Below, piece after piece: positions 28,507 through 37,736 of a stretch of 64,000 nucleotides of DNA. The first letter of the stretch is position 1, and the number at the start of each line of letters is the position of its first letter. The DNA is from Bigelowiella natans CCMP2755. Its lineage: Eukaryota; Cercozoa; Chlorarachniophyceae. The notes beneath the pieces are model-generated. The model saw only the letters and a list, made by a program, of their open reading frames with translations, made no database searches and had not been told where the DNA came from. A program made the translations under genes and the position numbers. Where the stretch lies: the NCBI GenBank assembly GCA_000320545.1, contig ADNK01000550.1, positions 1 through 64,000 on the forward strand. The letters are read 5' to 3'.

Positions 28507-28827
28507 TCACGTCAATGCATCAGCAGGAATGTCGGGTTGCACGTCACGTTCTAAGTGAATTGTTGTGTTGGCGACAAAGCCGTTGCAGGAGATTTCGCTA
28601 GAGTCCTTGCGCAGCTCCATCAACTGCATGCGCGTCCATCTATTGATGATGTGTAGAGACGCCGTGAGTTCTGCCATGTCGTGTTTGAGTTTGTCATGTT
28701 TGTTCTCTCTGTGAATCTCATCCTTGCCTCTGTCGTCGGTGCTGTCTAGATTCCAAATCGAATTCGAATGCCATTGAATGTCACGCAATCGCAGATCGTT
28801 GCTGTGTCGTATCATTAGTATGTCCAT
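28507..28827 (-). CDS. Hypothetical protein, 106 aa
   Basis: The start is the ATG at 28825-28827; the open frame extends two codons further only with a TTG start. N-terminal MDILMIRHSNDLRLRD, a helical middle (KHDKLKHDMAELTASLHII) and an acidic C-terminus. No family recognised. Confidence 0.5.
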   Translation of the reverse strand: MDILMIRHSNDLRLRDIQWHSNSIWNLDSTDDRGKDEIHRENKHDKLKHDMAELTASLHIINRWTRMQLMELRKDSSEISCNGFVANTTIHLERDVQPDIPADALT

Positions 28828-28903
28828 TTGCAAGGAAAACGGAAGGGCGCTATTTGAAATTTCAAAACTGATTCCCGAACAAAAAAAACGGGGTTAGCAA
28901 AAT

Positions 28904-29713
28904 TTAAATGGATGAAATTCTACGCCGCTTGTTCTCTGTGGAGACGACGTGTCTTTGCGCGGATTGCATCTTGTAATCTTCTTCTTCAATGAACGTTATG
29001 CTTTTCCAATCATCGATCAATCGTTTGAAGCTTCGAATGCGATCTATTCTGTGGGTGTGTAGTTGATCGAACGTGAATGTCGCGATGTCCCGGATGACAT
29101 CGAAGTAGCGCATCTTGCGTACATCTATGGCAACATTTCTGTCGTTTTGGTAGATCTGCTGGCAAAGCCTCAGACGGGCCATGAGAACATCGCACCTGCT
29201 ATCTCCCAATTGTTGCAAACATGTTGTGTATTGTTGGTAATTGTCCGTTTTGGGAATGTACATCATCTCTTTGATGTGTTTGCAAAGTTCCAATGTGCTC
29301 CGATTGAGCCCGGATACATCTCTCGTGGTTACCAGGGTGCATGTTTCCGGTCGTTTGGGTAGGAATTCGACCATCCATTTGAAATCGGCAAGAATTTCAT
29401 TGCAGATGCTCGTCATTAGAACGTATAGCATAGTCATTCTTTCATCGCTAAACACCCTGTTCTCCTTTAAAAACTCGACACGGGAGTTCATGATGTTTAT
29501 TGCCTTTCCAACGATGTGTTTCTCGATCCCGATTATCTTTTCAATGAACGACTCCCGAATGTACCACCACTCGCTCGACATCCAGTGCAGCAGCTTCACG
29601 TTGCTACTCGCCTGACGCCATTTCCTGCACACAAGCCGAACCTGCACGCACTCAGGGAACGGCAGGTGTGAAAAAATGACATTGAGCTCGTCGTAGGACA
29701 GTCTGGAAAGCAT
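28904..29713 (-). CDS. F-box protein
   Basis: From the ATG at 29711-29713 the protein has 269 residues and opens with an F-box: MLSRLSYDELNVIFSHLPFP followed by ECVQVRLVCRKWRQASSN, with the L-P/S-x-E-L-x-x-x-I-x-x-x-L-P and V-C-R-x-W signatures in residues 1-40. F-box proteins recruit substrates to SKP1-cullin ubiquitin ligases. The C-terminal 225 residues would be the substrate-binding part; they are helical, with no ankyrin, LRR, WD or kelch repeats, so the target is unknown. The frame runs upstream over the previous gene, but starting there would bury the F-box. Confidence 0.75.
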   Translation of the reverse strand: MLSRLSYDELNVIFSHLPFPECVQVRLVCRKWRQASSNVKLLHWMSSEWWYIRESFIEKIIGIEKHIVGKAINIMNSRVEFLKENRVFSDERMTMLYVLMTSICNEILADFKWMVEFLPKRPETCTLVTTRDVSGLNRSTLELCKHIKEMMYIPKTDNYQQYTTCLQQLGDSRCDVLMARLRLCQQIYQNDRNVAIDVRKMRYFDVIRDIATFTFDQLHTHRIDRIRSFKRLIDDWKSITFIEEEDYKMQSAQRHVVSTENKRRRISSI

Positions 29714-29739
29714 GTCCGTCCGATAGGGTAGTTTGAATT

Positions 29740-30480
29740 TTACACGGTTTTTTGTTTGTCTGCTCGACCGGTTATGCTTTGGCGTGAAAAGCGACCGATA
29801 TATGTTTGGAATTTCGTACAGAGTAGTGGGATGTTGTCGTAAATGTAGACGCAGAGCGTGATGAACAGGCTGCACAGCAGACAGGCACCTATGTCGAGCA
29901 GCATGCGGATCAGGCATACCCGTAGCACCGCGCGCGTGGTCAGCACTCTCATGAAGCACAGCGCAGCGGTCTCGTAGCTGCTCGAGGGTGGAAGCAAGCT
30001 GTAAAAGAACGCGGGCATCAACGTCGTGGACGTGACTTCGTATGCGCTGTGGTGCAGGGGCTCACCGAAAACGAACGCGTAGACCGTAGCTAAAGGGTCC
30101 AGATTTGGGCTGTTGCACCAGGCGGCATGCTCCAGGACCCCGAGAATCAGCGTGTAGTGCATGTACGCCGTCCGCGACGTCTTTATAAAAACAAAAGCCA
30201 GAGCGATGCGTTTGGTTGTGAGAGAGTCTAATTTAATGACGAGCTCGCGCGGCGCCCAGAAAGAAGTAATGCTTTGCGGAAGGAGGTCTCTGCTGGAGAG
30301 ATCATCCTCCTTCTCGCGCCCTGCGCTGGAAGCGAAAGCGTGAAGTGAATCGGCCGCGGCGGAGTCTGTGCTCGAATTCAACTGATCCGACACAAGCGCT
30401 AAGTCGACGAGTATCGCCTCGCCACACCGACACAGAACGCCGTTGGTTTGTGTATGCACGACACGAAAAAAATTATGCAT
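29740..30480 (-). CDS. Membrane-anchored protein, 246 aa
   Basis: Residues 1-185 are mixed, with an acidic Ser/Ala-rich stretch (DSAAADSLHAFASSAGREKE). One strongly hydrophobic segment lies near 198-220 (MLLDIGACLLCSLFITLCVY) and a basic C-terminus follows (RQSITGRADKQKT). Probably single-pass with a cytosolic or luminal N-terminal domain. It lies 26 bp upstream of the F-box gene on the same strand. Family unknown. Confidence 0.55.
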   Translation of the reverse strand: MHNFFRVVHTQTNGVLCRCGEAILVDLALVSDQLNSSTDSAAADSLHAFASSAGREKEDDLSSRDLLPQSITSFWAPRELVIKLDSLTTKRIALAFVFIKTSRTAYMHYTLILGVLEHAAWCNSPNLDPLATVYAFVFGEPLHHSAYEVTSTTLMPAFFYSLLPPSSSYETAALCFMRVLTTRAVLRVCLIRMLLDIGACLLCSLFITLCVYIYDNIPLLCTKFQTYIGRFSRQSITGRADKQKTV

Positions 30481-30534
30481 TGTATACACTCATCAGTCAC
30501 ATCGAAATTTGTGGTCACATGCATTGCAAGTCTA

Positions 30535-32970
30535 TCATTGGGTTAGGTCAGCGTAAAAACTGTTTGTCTTGGGGTCGATCGATAGCCGGCCGCTCTTGCT
30601 ATTGTTCAAGGACTTGCCACGTGCGATCATCAGCATCGAACCAAGCGAGTTTGAGCCAAGCAGGTCCTCGGCGATCGCTTCGATGTTGCACGTCGCGCCC
30701 GTCTTCTCCATGGCGTACTTGTAAGTCGCAAGGTACGCTTTGCGGAAGTTTGTGGTAGGGTTGAGCGGGGAGACCGCGTGCGGGAAGAGCCCCTTGCTCA
30801 CGGCCGCGTGACGGTCTGCGGCGTTGTGGTCGAACACCTTGAAGCCTCCCGAAGCGCTGCGCTCCCCGGCCATCTTCCAGGTCGGAGCGGACACCATGTA
30901 CTTGAGCTTGCTGCGGTCGACCACCCAGACGAGCTTGTCGTTGTTGGTCATGTGGATGTGCACGACGTGCTTGGGTAGCACCGGGATGCTCAGGCCGATG
31001 CTGCTCATCGACTGAAGCTTCGCGCCGGTCTTCATCGCGAGTTTGCGGCCCCCTGCGTCGGCGCGGATGCAGGTTCCGAGCATCTGCACCCCGTTCTGGA
31101 CGCTGTTCTCGGTGAAGAGCTGTCGCATCTTGAGGTGTAGCGCCTGTGGAGGCGCGTAGCGGTACAAGCCGTACCCGTCCGAGTAGCGCGTCATGTCGAC
31201 CACCGCAACGGACTTGGCGCTCTCCGAGCGGCGCTTGCCCTTGTTCATCGAGAGGACGTCGTAGATCGACTCAAGGCTCGAGTGCGTGATGCCTCTGTTG
31301 CTGGCGAGCAGTGGGAAGGCCATCTTGGTGCGCACCTGCCCGATCTTATAGTTACCCATCGCAGGGCTCGATTTAGACACGCAGTAGTTGACGCAGTCGG
31401 TGTAGACCCCCATGATCTTGTTGTGCGTCGCGTGGCTGAACCCGAGCGATAAGGAGTACTTTGGACCCCAGCGTTCCAGGGCGCCGTCGAGTCGTCGGAG
31501 CATTCCCTCCTCGCTCAGAATGTCGAAAGGGTTCTGCGGGGAAACCTTGGCATCGACGTAATCCATTTCCATCTTGAGGTAGCAAGCGGTCAGGTCGATG
31601 TCGAGAGCGGCTGCAACTGGTTTGCACTTGTGCGTCGCGGCGAAAAGAATGTTCTCAGCCTTGCTGTCTGTTTTTGCACTCTCGACCCGCTCAGCGATGT
31701 CCTTGCGCAGCAAAACTTTGGAGTAGAGGTCGTTGTAGGTTTCCCTGATCCTTTTTTTCGATAAAAAATCCACAAGCTTCTCATTCAAAACATCCAAAAC
31801 ACCATAATGTGGAAAATGTGCCACAAAATTTGTAGGGTTGTTTGTGAATTTGTTGAGAATGCTCATGTTTGGTTTGATTCGAATTGACGTGACCACATCA
31901 AGCAGATGCTGCAAACTATGTTGTGACGAATTTGCTTCGTATTCTTTGGCTGTGAAACTTTTTGTGGTTGTTTCAAAACTAGTGACGTTACCAGCAAGCA
32001 CATAAGCTGCTTTGCCAATTTCTCCTAATTGATTATTTGCAATGGGCTTCTCTGATGTTCCATTTGCCGTCGAATTAAGAATTGTTAATTGCTCGACTGC
32101 TGTTGTCTGGGATCGATGATTTTCGAACAGAGTGCCGCTTTTGATGTAACCAGTGAGTTGGGAGTCAACTTCACCGACAGAAGTATTTTTTGCATCGGTT
32201 TTGAAACCGTAGTTGTGATGGTTCCAGCATTCCGTTCGAGGAGTGTTTGGCGCGACGGCGCAGCGTGCGAGCTCGGGCATCAGGAGGATGTCCTTGTACA
32301 CTCCCAGCCAGTAATTTCGTAGCTCTGTCTGTTCGGCCGGATCCTTGATTTTACAAAACGCCAAGAAATCCTTGAAACGGTACAATTCGCCTGATTTTCC
32401 TATTGTGTACGGAATAGGCTGGTGTTGCAGGATGAACCCTTCTTTCCCGATAGCGATGTCGTGCAGGCGCTGCATGGCGCGGGCCTCGCCCTGTCGACTG
32501 AGTTTCCACATGTTTCGGAAAAGGGGATGGAAGGAGAGAAGCATGTAGTTGTTCTCGAATGGGCCGTTTGCGTTGAATGGCATGAACACGGTGTAGAAGA
32601 ATTTGGCGGCTGGCAAATCTTTATTATCAAAAGCTGAAGTTTTTAATCCATTGGATGAAAAGGATTTCAAGTGGCTGATTTTGCGCTTTTCCTTGCCGAA
32701 GACACCGGTCACGCTCGTGTTGCCGTTCGGTCCATTGATGGAGTTGTTTGCGAAGATCTCGTTGAACTTGGTTTCGTCGATGTGCACCTCTTCGTTCTGA
32801 AAGGTGAGCATGTTGTTCATGACGAATTCGAAGTACTGCTTGTCCGTAAGGGAGCATTGTCCGCGGTAGACTTTTTGGTTGCAGCTCGCGTAGACGGAAT
32901 GCAGGTCTTTGTTCATCAAAGGGTTGCTGGTGCACGGGGTTGATTTGAGGAGTGTGGATTTACCTCTCAT
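30535..32970 (-). CDS. Large unknown protein, 811 aa, capsid-protein candidate
   Basis: No sequence motif identifies it. It has no membrane segment or signal, few Cys, and blocks that look like a folded shell protein: AKFFYTVFMPFNANGPFENN, HDIAIGKEGFILQHQPIPYT, TKMAFPLLASNRGITHSSLE, SIGLSIPVLPKHVVHIHMTN. It is GC-rich except for an AT-rich patch at about 31745-32215 (residues about 252-409), as if one domain had a different history. Length, single copy and gene context fit a major capsid or other abundant particle protein, possibly HK97-fold, but this is inference and needs structure prediction. Confidence 0.6.
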   Translation of the reverse strand: MRGKSTLLKSTPCTSNPLMNKDLHSVYASCNQKVYRGQCSLTDKQYFEFVMNNMLTFQNEEVHIDETKFNEIFANNSINGPNGNTSVTGVFGKEKRKISHLKSFSSNGLKTSAFDNKDLPAAKFFYTVFMPFNANGPFENNYMLLSFHPLFRNMWKLSRQGEARAMQRLHDIAIGKEGFILQHQPIPYTIGKSGELYRFKDFLAFCKIKDPAEQTELRNYWLGVYKDILLMPELARCAVAPNTPRTECWNHHNYGFKTDAKNTSVGEVDSQLTGYIKSGTLFENHRSQTTAVEQLTILNSTANGTSEKPIANNQLGEIGKAAYVLAGNVTSFETTTKSFTAKEYEANSSQHSLQHLLDVVTSIRIKPNMSILNKFTNNPTNFVAHFPHYGVLDVLNEKLVDFLSKKRIRETYNDLYSKVLLRKDIAERVESAKTDSKAENILFAATHKCKPVAAALDIDLTACYLKMEMDYVDAKVSPQNPFDILSEEGMLRRLDGALERWGPKYSLSLGFSHATHNKIMGVYTDCVNYCVSKSSPAMGNYKIGQVRTKMAFPLLASNRGITHSSLESIYDVLSMNKGKRRSESAKSVAVVDMTRYSDGYGLYRYAPPQALHLKMRQLFTENSVQNGVQMLGTCIRADAGGRKLAMKTGAKLQSMSSIGLSIPVLPKHVVHIHMTNNDKLVWVVDRSKLKYMVSAPTWKMAGERSASGGFKVFDHNAADRHAAVSKGLFPHAVSPLNPTTNFRKAYLATYKYAMEKTGATCNIEAIAEDLLGSNSLGSMLMIARGKSLNNSKSGRLSIDPKTNSFYADLTQ

Positions 32971-33344
32971 GCTGTTCTATTCTTTAACACAATCTGATCA
33001 GGGGTGTATTTGTAGGGTGTGTGTGTGCTGTGATTTGGATGTGTCTATGCTGATCACCTGGTGGAGCTCCCGAGCTTTCTGAGGACCGGCTACCGAAAAA
33101 AATGATGTTGACTTTTTAATGAGAAGAGAACGCCCAAAAACCTGGACGGACCCCGTGATTTTATTAGAAATGTTTTTTTCCCTCCTGACCCTCTGAGGCA
33201 CTCTAGAGGGCCCCAAACGCCTCGCAAATCGTTCTGACGATACAAAAAGAGTTGCCGCAACCCGATCTGACGGGAACAACCGTTTGTCGCGGCCACAAGT
33301 GTCCGTAAACACGACCAATTCTAGTCATCATCATTCCATAAACC
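32971..33344. other. Intergenic region between divergent genes
   Basis: 374 bases between the starts of the 811-residue gene and the acidic gene at 33345. No gene is supported; a reverse 106-codon frame lacks an ATG. It holds a (GT)n run at about 33018-33028. Both flanking promoters must lie here. Confidence 0.5.
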
Positions 33345-34094
33345 ATGAGCAGCAGCAGCAGCAGCAACACCAACAATGACGACAGCAGCAACCGGCAGGA
33401 CATCAACATCGAGGACGTGCAGCACCGCTGTGCCGTGACCACGAACGCCTTGTTAGACTCCTCCATTGCGCAGTCCAACCTTGCCCAGAGCAGCAACGGC
33501 AGCAACATCCTCGGTGTGATCGGCGTTTCGCAACAGTACATAAACGCCCATTCGACAACAAACACAACGATCGAGAACAGAGACGATGACGACACGGTCA
33601 GCGTGTCGAGCAGCGGCGGCAGCACGGACGGCGGTGACGTTGCGGACGGCTGGAACCCTGAGATGGAGACCTACGATGAAACCGAACTTGACAACGAGGT
33701 CCGGTACATGGACACGGTAAACGATGTCGACACCCTCGACCCACTAGATACCCGTAACCACGAACAAACAATAATATCCGAGTTTGAGGCCCCGGCTGCG
33801 ATGTGCACCCGTAACCGTCTGCGACCTCGCACTGTGAACTACCGCGTGTTGAGTGACAGCAGTAGCGATGAAGATGAAATGGAGGTGCAACAAGTTCGTG
33901 GTCGTCGTCGCCAGTTAGTGTCATTCGGCAGCCAAAGTCGACAGCAGCGCCTCATCGACCGGGAGGCCATAAATGACCCTGACTACTGCCCCGATAGCCA
34001 CAGCAGCAATTCATCATCGGCTGCATCTGACGATGAAATGCAGGACGAGTATGCTGAGCTTTCCTCCAATGCCACTGACGACAACGAGGTTTGA
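33345..34094 (+). CDS. Acidic, Ser/Asn/Asp-rich disordered protein, 249 aa
   Basis: Low-complexity throughout: Ser/Asn runs at the N-terminus, DDDDTVSVSSSGGS in the middle, and a C-terminal run of Ser/Asp. Two basic patches (RNRLRPRT and VRGRRRQ) are at about 152 and 183. SDSSSDEDEMEVQ looks like a casein-kinase-2 target or an acidic interaction motif. No fold is expected. Possible role in nuclear or protein-binding functions. Confidence 0.6.
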   Translation: MSSSSSSNTNNDDSSNRQDINIEDVQHRCAVTTNALLDSSIAQSNLAQSSNGSNILGVIGVSQQYINAHSTTNTTIENRDDDDTVSVSSSGGSTDGGDVADGWNPEMETYDETELDNEVRYMDTVNDVDTLDPLDTRNHEQTIISEFEAPAAMCTRNRLRPRTVNYRVLSDSSSDEDEMEVQQVRGRRRQLVSFGSQSRQQRLIDREAINDPDYCPDSHSSNSSSAASDDEMQDEYAELSSNATDDNEV

Positions 34095-34167
34095 CGGTCA
34101 AAGCACGCCGAGGACACTTGGATTGCACGTACGTGCTGCATGGCAACACAAAATTCGAGCGTCAACG

Positions 34168-34665
34168 ATGCCATCATGCGACGTGCATTGTGTGTTAGTG
34201 AAAGAGGAGGACAGGTTGCAGCAGCTCATCGCTTTGCATCTCGATGGGGATGACGACCGTGATGATCTGCGAAAATGGATCACAAAGAATGTACATTACC
34301 CGTCTGTGCAGACGATGGAGAGCTCCGTGCAGACGAATGTTTTTGCACTGGATGCAAAAGAAAGAGAACTAGTCACGATCTTCGAGCACGACACCATGGT
34401 TGAGCTGCACGGGGCTCAGGCGCGTAGCCTTTCTGCAATTTTAGGGGTGTACACTGAGCTGCTCGAGGACTTTGGATTTGCATTCATCGGCACGCGTTTC
34501 GTGTTCTGCAAAGAGTCGAGCGGTCTACGCGCGGTCGAAACTTTTGAACGAATAAGGAAAAACGTAAATGTTTGTGGTGTTGACCGGGCACGCATGCACG
34601 CATGCAAGCGGTTCGCATGTCCCGAGCTATCATGGCGCGTGCACATAACAACAAAAAGCGCATGA
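34168..34665 (+). CDS. Hypothetical protein, 165 aa
   Basis: The ATG at 34168 is chosen because the frame upstream overlaps the preceding gene in another frame. Soluble alpha/beta-looking protein with DDDRDDLRKWITKNVHYP, a helical LVTIFEHDTMVELHGAQARS and a C-terminal Cys-containing region. No family recognised. Confidence 0.55.
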   Translation: MPSCDVHCVLVKEEDRLQQLIALHLDGDDDRDDLRKWITKNVHYPSVQTMESSVQTNVFALDAKERELVTIFEHDTMVELHGAQARSLSAILGVYTELLEDFGFAFIGTRFVFCKESSGLRAVETFERIRKNVNVCGVDRARMHACKRFACPELSWRVHITTKSA

Positions 34666-34721
34666 TGCATTTTCAACAAAGTTTTGGTGTAAATATATGC
34701 AACTAAGAAAAACGTTTTCAG

Positions 34722-35291
34722 TTATGCTGTATCTGTAGTAGTGTCATCAGTGCTTGTTTCCGCGTTCGCATCATCCTGTGTCGGGGGGGGCGGAGGCGAC
34801 ACCATGACCGCATCACCAGCCGTGTCTGTGACAATTGGGCTTGTAGGTGCTGGCTGCTCTGCATTGGTTGTATCTGCGTCCGTAGCATTAGCATCAGCGT
34901 CGCCCGATACGTCCCCGATGATGTCCTCATCGGCAGCCGCCGCGGCGTCGTCGCCTACAGCATCGGTGTCATCCCCGACTGCCCCCCCGTCGAGCCCCGT
35001 GTCACATCCATCGTCGCATTTGAGCTCGTCGTCATCCCCTTGCTGTTCTTCTTCCTCGGTCGCTTCCCCGCCAGTGGAGGAGGGGAAGATGACAGCCGCT
35101 ATGTCGGTCAGCTTCTTGAACTCATCCGAGGCCAGCTTGGAGTTGAGGTCATGCAGCTCATTAATTGCTTTGCTAGTGATGACCTTCATGCGTTGGTATT
35201 CGTGCACGAGAATGGTCGCTGACCGGAAAAGGAAGTAAGAGAGTGTAACAATCGAGAGAGAAACGAGGATACACAATGTGAGGACCAGCAT
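34722..35291 (-). CDS. N-terminally anchored protein with acidic tail, 189 aa
   Basis: The first 22 residues are a membrane helix or signal anchor (MLVLTLCILVSLSIVTLSYF). A helical segment follows (EYQRMKVITSKAINELHDLN), then over 100 residues of Asp/Glu/Ala/Thr-rich sequence ending with a Pro run (VSPPPPPTQ). The acidic tail is probably disordered and exposed on one face of a membrane. The GTG-initiated extension to 35336 is not needed. Confidence 0.6.
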   Translation of the reverse strand: MLVLTLCILVSLSIVTLSYFLFRSATILVHEYQRMKVITSKAINELHDLNSKLASDEFKKLTDIAAVIFPSSTGGEATEEEEQQGDDDELKCDDGCDTGLDGGAVGDDTDAVGDDAAAAADEDIIGDVSGDADANATDADTTNAEQPAPTSPIVTDTAGDAVMVSPPPPPTQDDANAETSTDDTTTDTA

Positions 35292-35429
35292 GGTCTTGGA
35301 TTGGGTTTTGCAATTTCGAACAAGCGCAGCAAGCACCGAGACACAGAAAAAAACTCAAAGAAAAATAATGACGACACAAGAAAAATTAAATGGGCGTTTA
35401 TTTGCAAAACATCAAAGCTGAATGGACAA

Positions 35430-36809
35430 ATGCCAAAAAAGAGTAGTTCAGGCAAAGTATCAAAAAAGAACACAACTGTTGAGATAAAAGTTTCCCTTTC
35501 AAAGAAAAAACGATCCAAATCTTACGTACCGGCCTTCGCGGTCAACCACCATGCAGACCAGTTTAGGACGCAGCTACTCATCCATCTTCACCTGCAAAAC
35601 ATGCAGCAGAAACTTTGCCAAGGCTCGTGCGTTCTTCCGTTCATGGAGGGCAACATGCACACAATGCACAAGTCATCGAGCGGAGTGCACAAACGCAGGG
35701 GCGAAAGCGCCGCCAAGCACACCAAACGTCGTGAGGATGCTTTGAAGGCGGTCCTGGACTGCATGATGAGCGACCGGCTCTCAAACCAACTGTGTTTCCT
35801 GTTGCAGCACAGCACCCCAAAGAAGAGAAACAAGAAGAAAGCAGAAATACTCCAGATCACGAGCGTCCACGTCCAAAACATTCCTGAAGAGCCCGGCTTC
35901 ATCCCCGTCAAGTGTGATCAGAAGAGCATACTCAAATCGAAGGCGCTACAGAGCCGCACCTCGGACATCGGGGTCGTGGCGGGGAGCGTGCTTCCCAAAC
36001 GTGAGGCAAGTGTTGTCAAAGGCATCTGCCGCAACAGTCAACCCACATTGCTCGGCGCTCGCTCGGACGCCTACTTGGTGTATTTGGAGTTTGAACACAA
36101 CGAGGACGACGATGAAAATGCGGTAACCTCGGCGCACAACCACGCCCTTCTGGTGCACAAATACAACGGACGTCTTGAGATCTTCGTGTTCGAACCGTAC
36201 GGCCTTGATCACGATGCCCCGTCGTACGTCTGGTGGGGCAGGGAAGCCAATGTTGCGAAATACAAAGATGCGATCATGCGCTTTGTGTCAAACATGTATG
36301 GTGAAATAGCATCCAGACGCGCGAATCTTACCTTCTCGTGGGAAACCACCGACCCGACTGAGAAGAAGAAGAGGAAAGGAATGCAGGTGCAGACTGACAA
36401 GCACATCGTCAAAGACCTGGACCCGAATGGATACTGTTCCTCGTGGTCGATGTTGTTTATGCACTTATTTGGGTTTCGGGTCCTGCGCGAAAGCAAGTGC
36501 TTCCTTTTTGAAAATTCTCACAACGTCCAGACAAACATAAACAACTCTCTTCTGTACAGCGTGGAGGTCTGTCGCAAAATCGTGCGCGATCTCAACGATT
36601 TGAGTGTGAACAAACGCACCACCCTCATACGCGCCTACTCGCTGCAGATGCGTTCCTTCTCTAATTACATCAAGGATCAAAACCTTGATGCCGACCTTGC
36701 GGCGCGCTCCAAAACAAAGAATGGGACCTCTGTAGGCGAGCCAATGCGCACGCTTTTTGCGAACATCAATGAAACCATGTACGAGATCGAAAACCTCATG
36801 ATGCTATGA
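35430..36809 (+). CDS. Adenain/Ulp-like cysteine peptidase (putative maturation protease)
   Basis: 459 residues from the ATG at 35430. Residues 1-50 are basic and disordered. The C-terminal half has the ordered motifs of the adenain/Ulp1 clan: His238 in NHALLVHKYNGRL, Glu255 in VFEPYG, and Cys336 in NGYCSSWSMLFMHLFGF. The His-Glu distance of 17 residues and the aromatic-EP-aromatic-G after the second strand are as known for adenain-type enzymes. The oxyanion Gln usual before the Cys is not obvious; Asp329/Asp331 lie there. Large DNA viruses use such peptidases to process core proteins; removal of SUMO or ubiquitin is the alternative. Start and catalytic residues are read from sequence only. 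Confidence 0.7.
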   Translation: MPKKSSSGKVSKKNTTVEIKVSLSKKKRSKSYVPAFAVNHHADQFRTQLLIHLHLQNMQQKLCQGSCVLPFMEGNMHTMHKSSSGVHKRRGESAAKHTKRREDALKAVLDCMMSDRLSNQLCFLLQHSTPKKRNKKKAEILQITSVHVQNIPEEPGFIPVKCDQKSILKSKALQSRTSDIGVVAGSVLPKREASVVKGICRNSQPTLLGARSDAYLVYLEFEHNEDDDENAVTSAHNHALLVHKYNGRLEIFVFEPYGLDHDAPSYVWWGREANVAKYKDAIMRFVSNMYGEIASRRANLTFSWETTDPTEKKKRKGMQVQTDKHIVKDLDPNGYCSSWSMLFMHLFGFRVLRESKCFLFENSHNVQTNINNSLLYSVEVCRKIVRDLNDLSVNKRTTLIRAYSLQMRSFSNYIKDQNLDADLAARSKTKNGTSVGEPMRTLFANINETMYEIENLMML

Positions 36810-36896
36810 CGGTAATTTTTTTTTGTGATGCGAAGTAGGGTATTTCTTTTTTGCAAAGCTTGATGGCAAATCAAAAAAAAACAAACACACAACAGA

Positions 36897-37112
36897 ATGA
36901 GTAGCGTGTACACTGCTGCGTTGATGAGTCAAATGTGCTGTCCAAGCAAAACACCCGCGTGCAAGCCATGCAGCCCAATTAGCGGGTACTTGCGAATGAA
37001 AGCAATTGCCTCTGTTTTAGAACAGAAAAGCAAGAAAGGAAACAAGAAGTTCATTAGTGATGATCTTACAAAATATTTAATACTTAAGAAATTAGGTGCA
37101 CCCAGATGCTAG
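36897..37112 (+). CDS. Small Cys-containing protein, 71 aa
   Basis: Cys-rich N-terminal third (MCCPSKTPACKPCSP) followed by a basic helical region (KSKKGNKKFISDDLTKYLIL). It begins after an A-rich leader 88 bp past the peptidase gene, same strand. Function unknown. Confidence 0.5.
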   Translation: MSSVYTAALMSQMCCPSKTPACKPCSPISGYLRMKAIASVLEQKSKKGNKKFISDDLTKYLILKKLGAPRC

Positions 37113-37131
37113 AAACTCATGCATGCCTCCA

Positions 37132-37593
37132 TTAGTGTTTAGCTGGTTTGGCTGCGGCTTTAGCAGTGGCGCCTGTGGCCGTGGCTGTTGTTTTTGCCAC
37201 GTCGTTCGTGCTGCTTTTGTTTGTTGAAGCGATAGTGACGTTTAGTTTTCCGCGTTTGGAGCGCGTGCTTCGCTGTCGACTGACCGGCCGTGGTGTGGTT
37301 GCCTTCTCCTTGGTCTCCTCAAGCTGCTTGGTCAGCTTTTCGATCAGCTGTGTGCACTGCTCATAGTTTTTTTCTAATCCCTCGATTTTTGTTTTGAGAA
37401 CCGTGATTTCGTGGCTGCGTTTCTTGTCTGAATCAAGCAACAATTGAACGTCACTCACGATTTTGGGTGTCGGCAGCTTCACATCTACGCTTTTCTCGTC
37501 TAAGGAAGAAGTCGGGGCGTTCACTCTCAGAGTGGAAAACGTGTTTGATTTTGTTTCAAGCGGGGCGTAAGATGTGCGTCGGTAATTTAACAT
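37132..37593 (-). CDS. Coiled-coil protein with Lys/Ala/Thr-rich basic tail, 153 aa
   Basis: Residues about 45-100 form a coiled coil (KKRSHEITVLKTKIEGLEKN, EQCTQLIEKLTKQLEETKEK). The tail has SRQRSTRSKRGKLN and ends in an Ala/Lys/Thr-rich stretch like linker-histone tails. Possible nucleic-acid binding. No family recognised. Confidence 0.55.
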   Translation of the reverse strand: MLNYRRTSYAPLETKSNTFSTLRVNAPTSSLDEKSVDVKLPTPKIVSDVQLLLDSDKKRSHEITVLKTKIEGLEKNYEQCTQLIEKLTKQLEETKEKATTPRPVSRQRSTRSKRGKLNVTIASTNKSSTNDVAKTTATATGATAKAAAKPAKH

Positions 37594-37736
37594 GCTTTAC
37601 ACGGTAACAATTGCAGGTTTGCACGTAGAAACGATGTTAAAGTTTGGTTTAGGGCATTCTAGATTGTCGTAAAAGATGATGTACACAAAAAAAAATCACT
37701 TACAAAATGCTTCTGCGCGTGTGTGTGGACCTGCAA

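Noticed and set aside
32998-33318. 106-codon reverse frame in the spacer before 33345
   Set aside because: No ATG; lies in a spacer that must hold two promoters.
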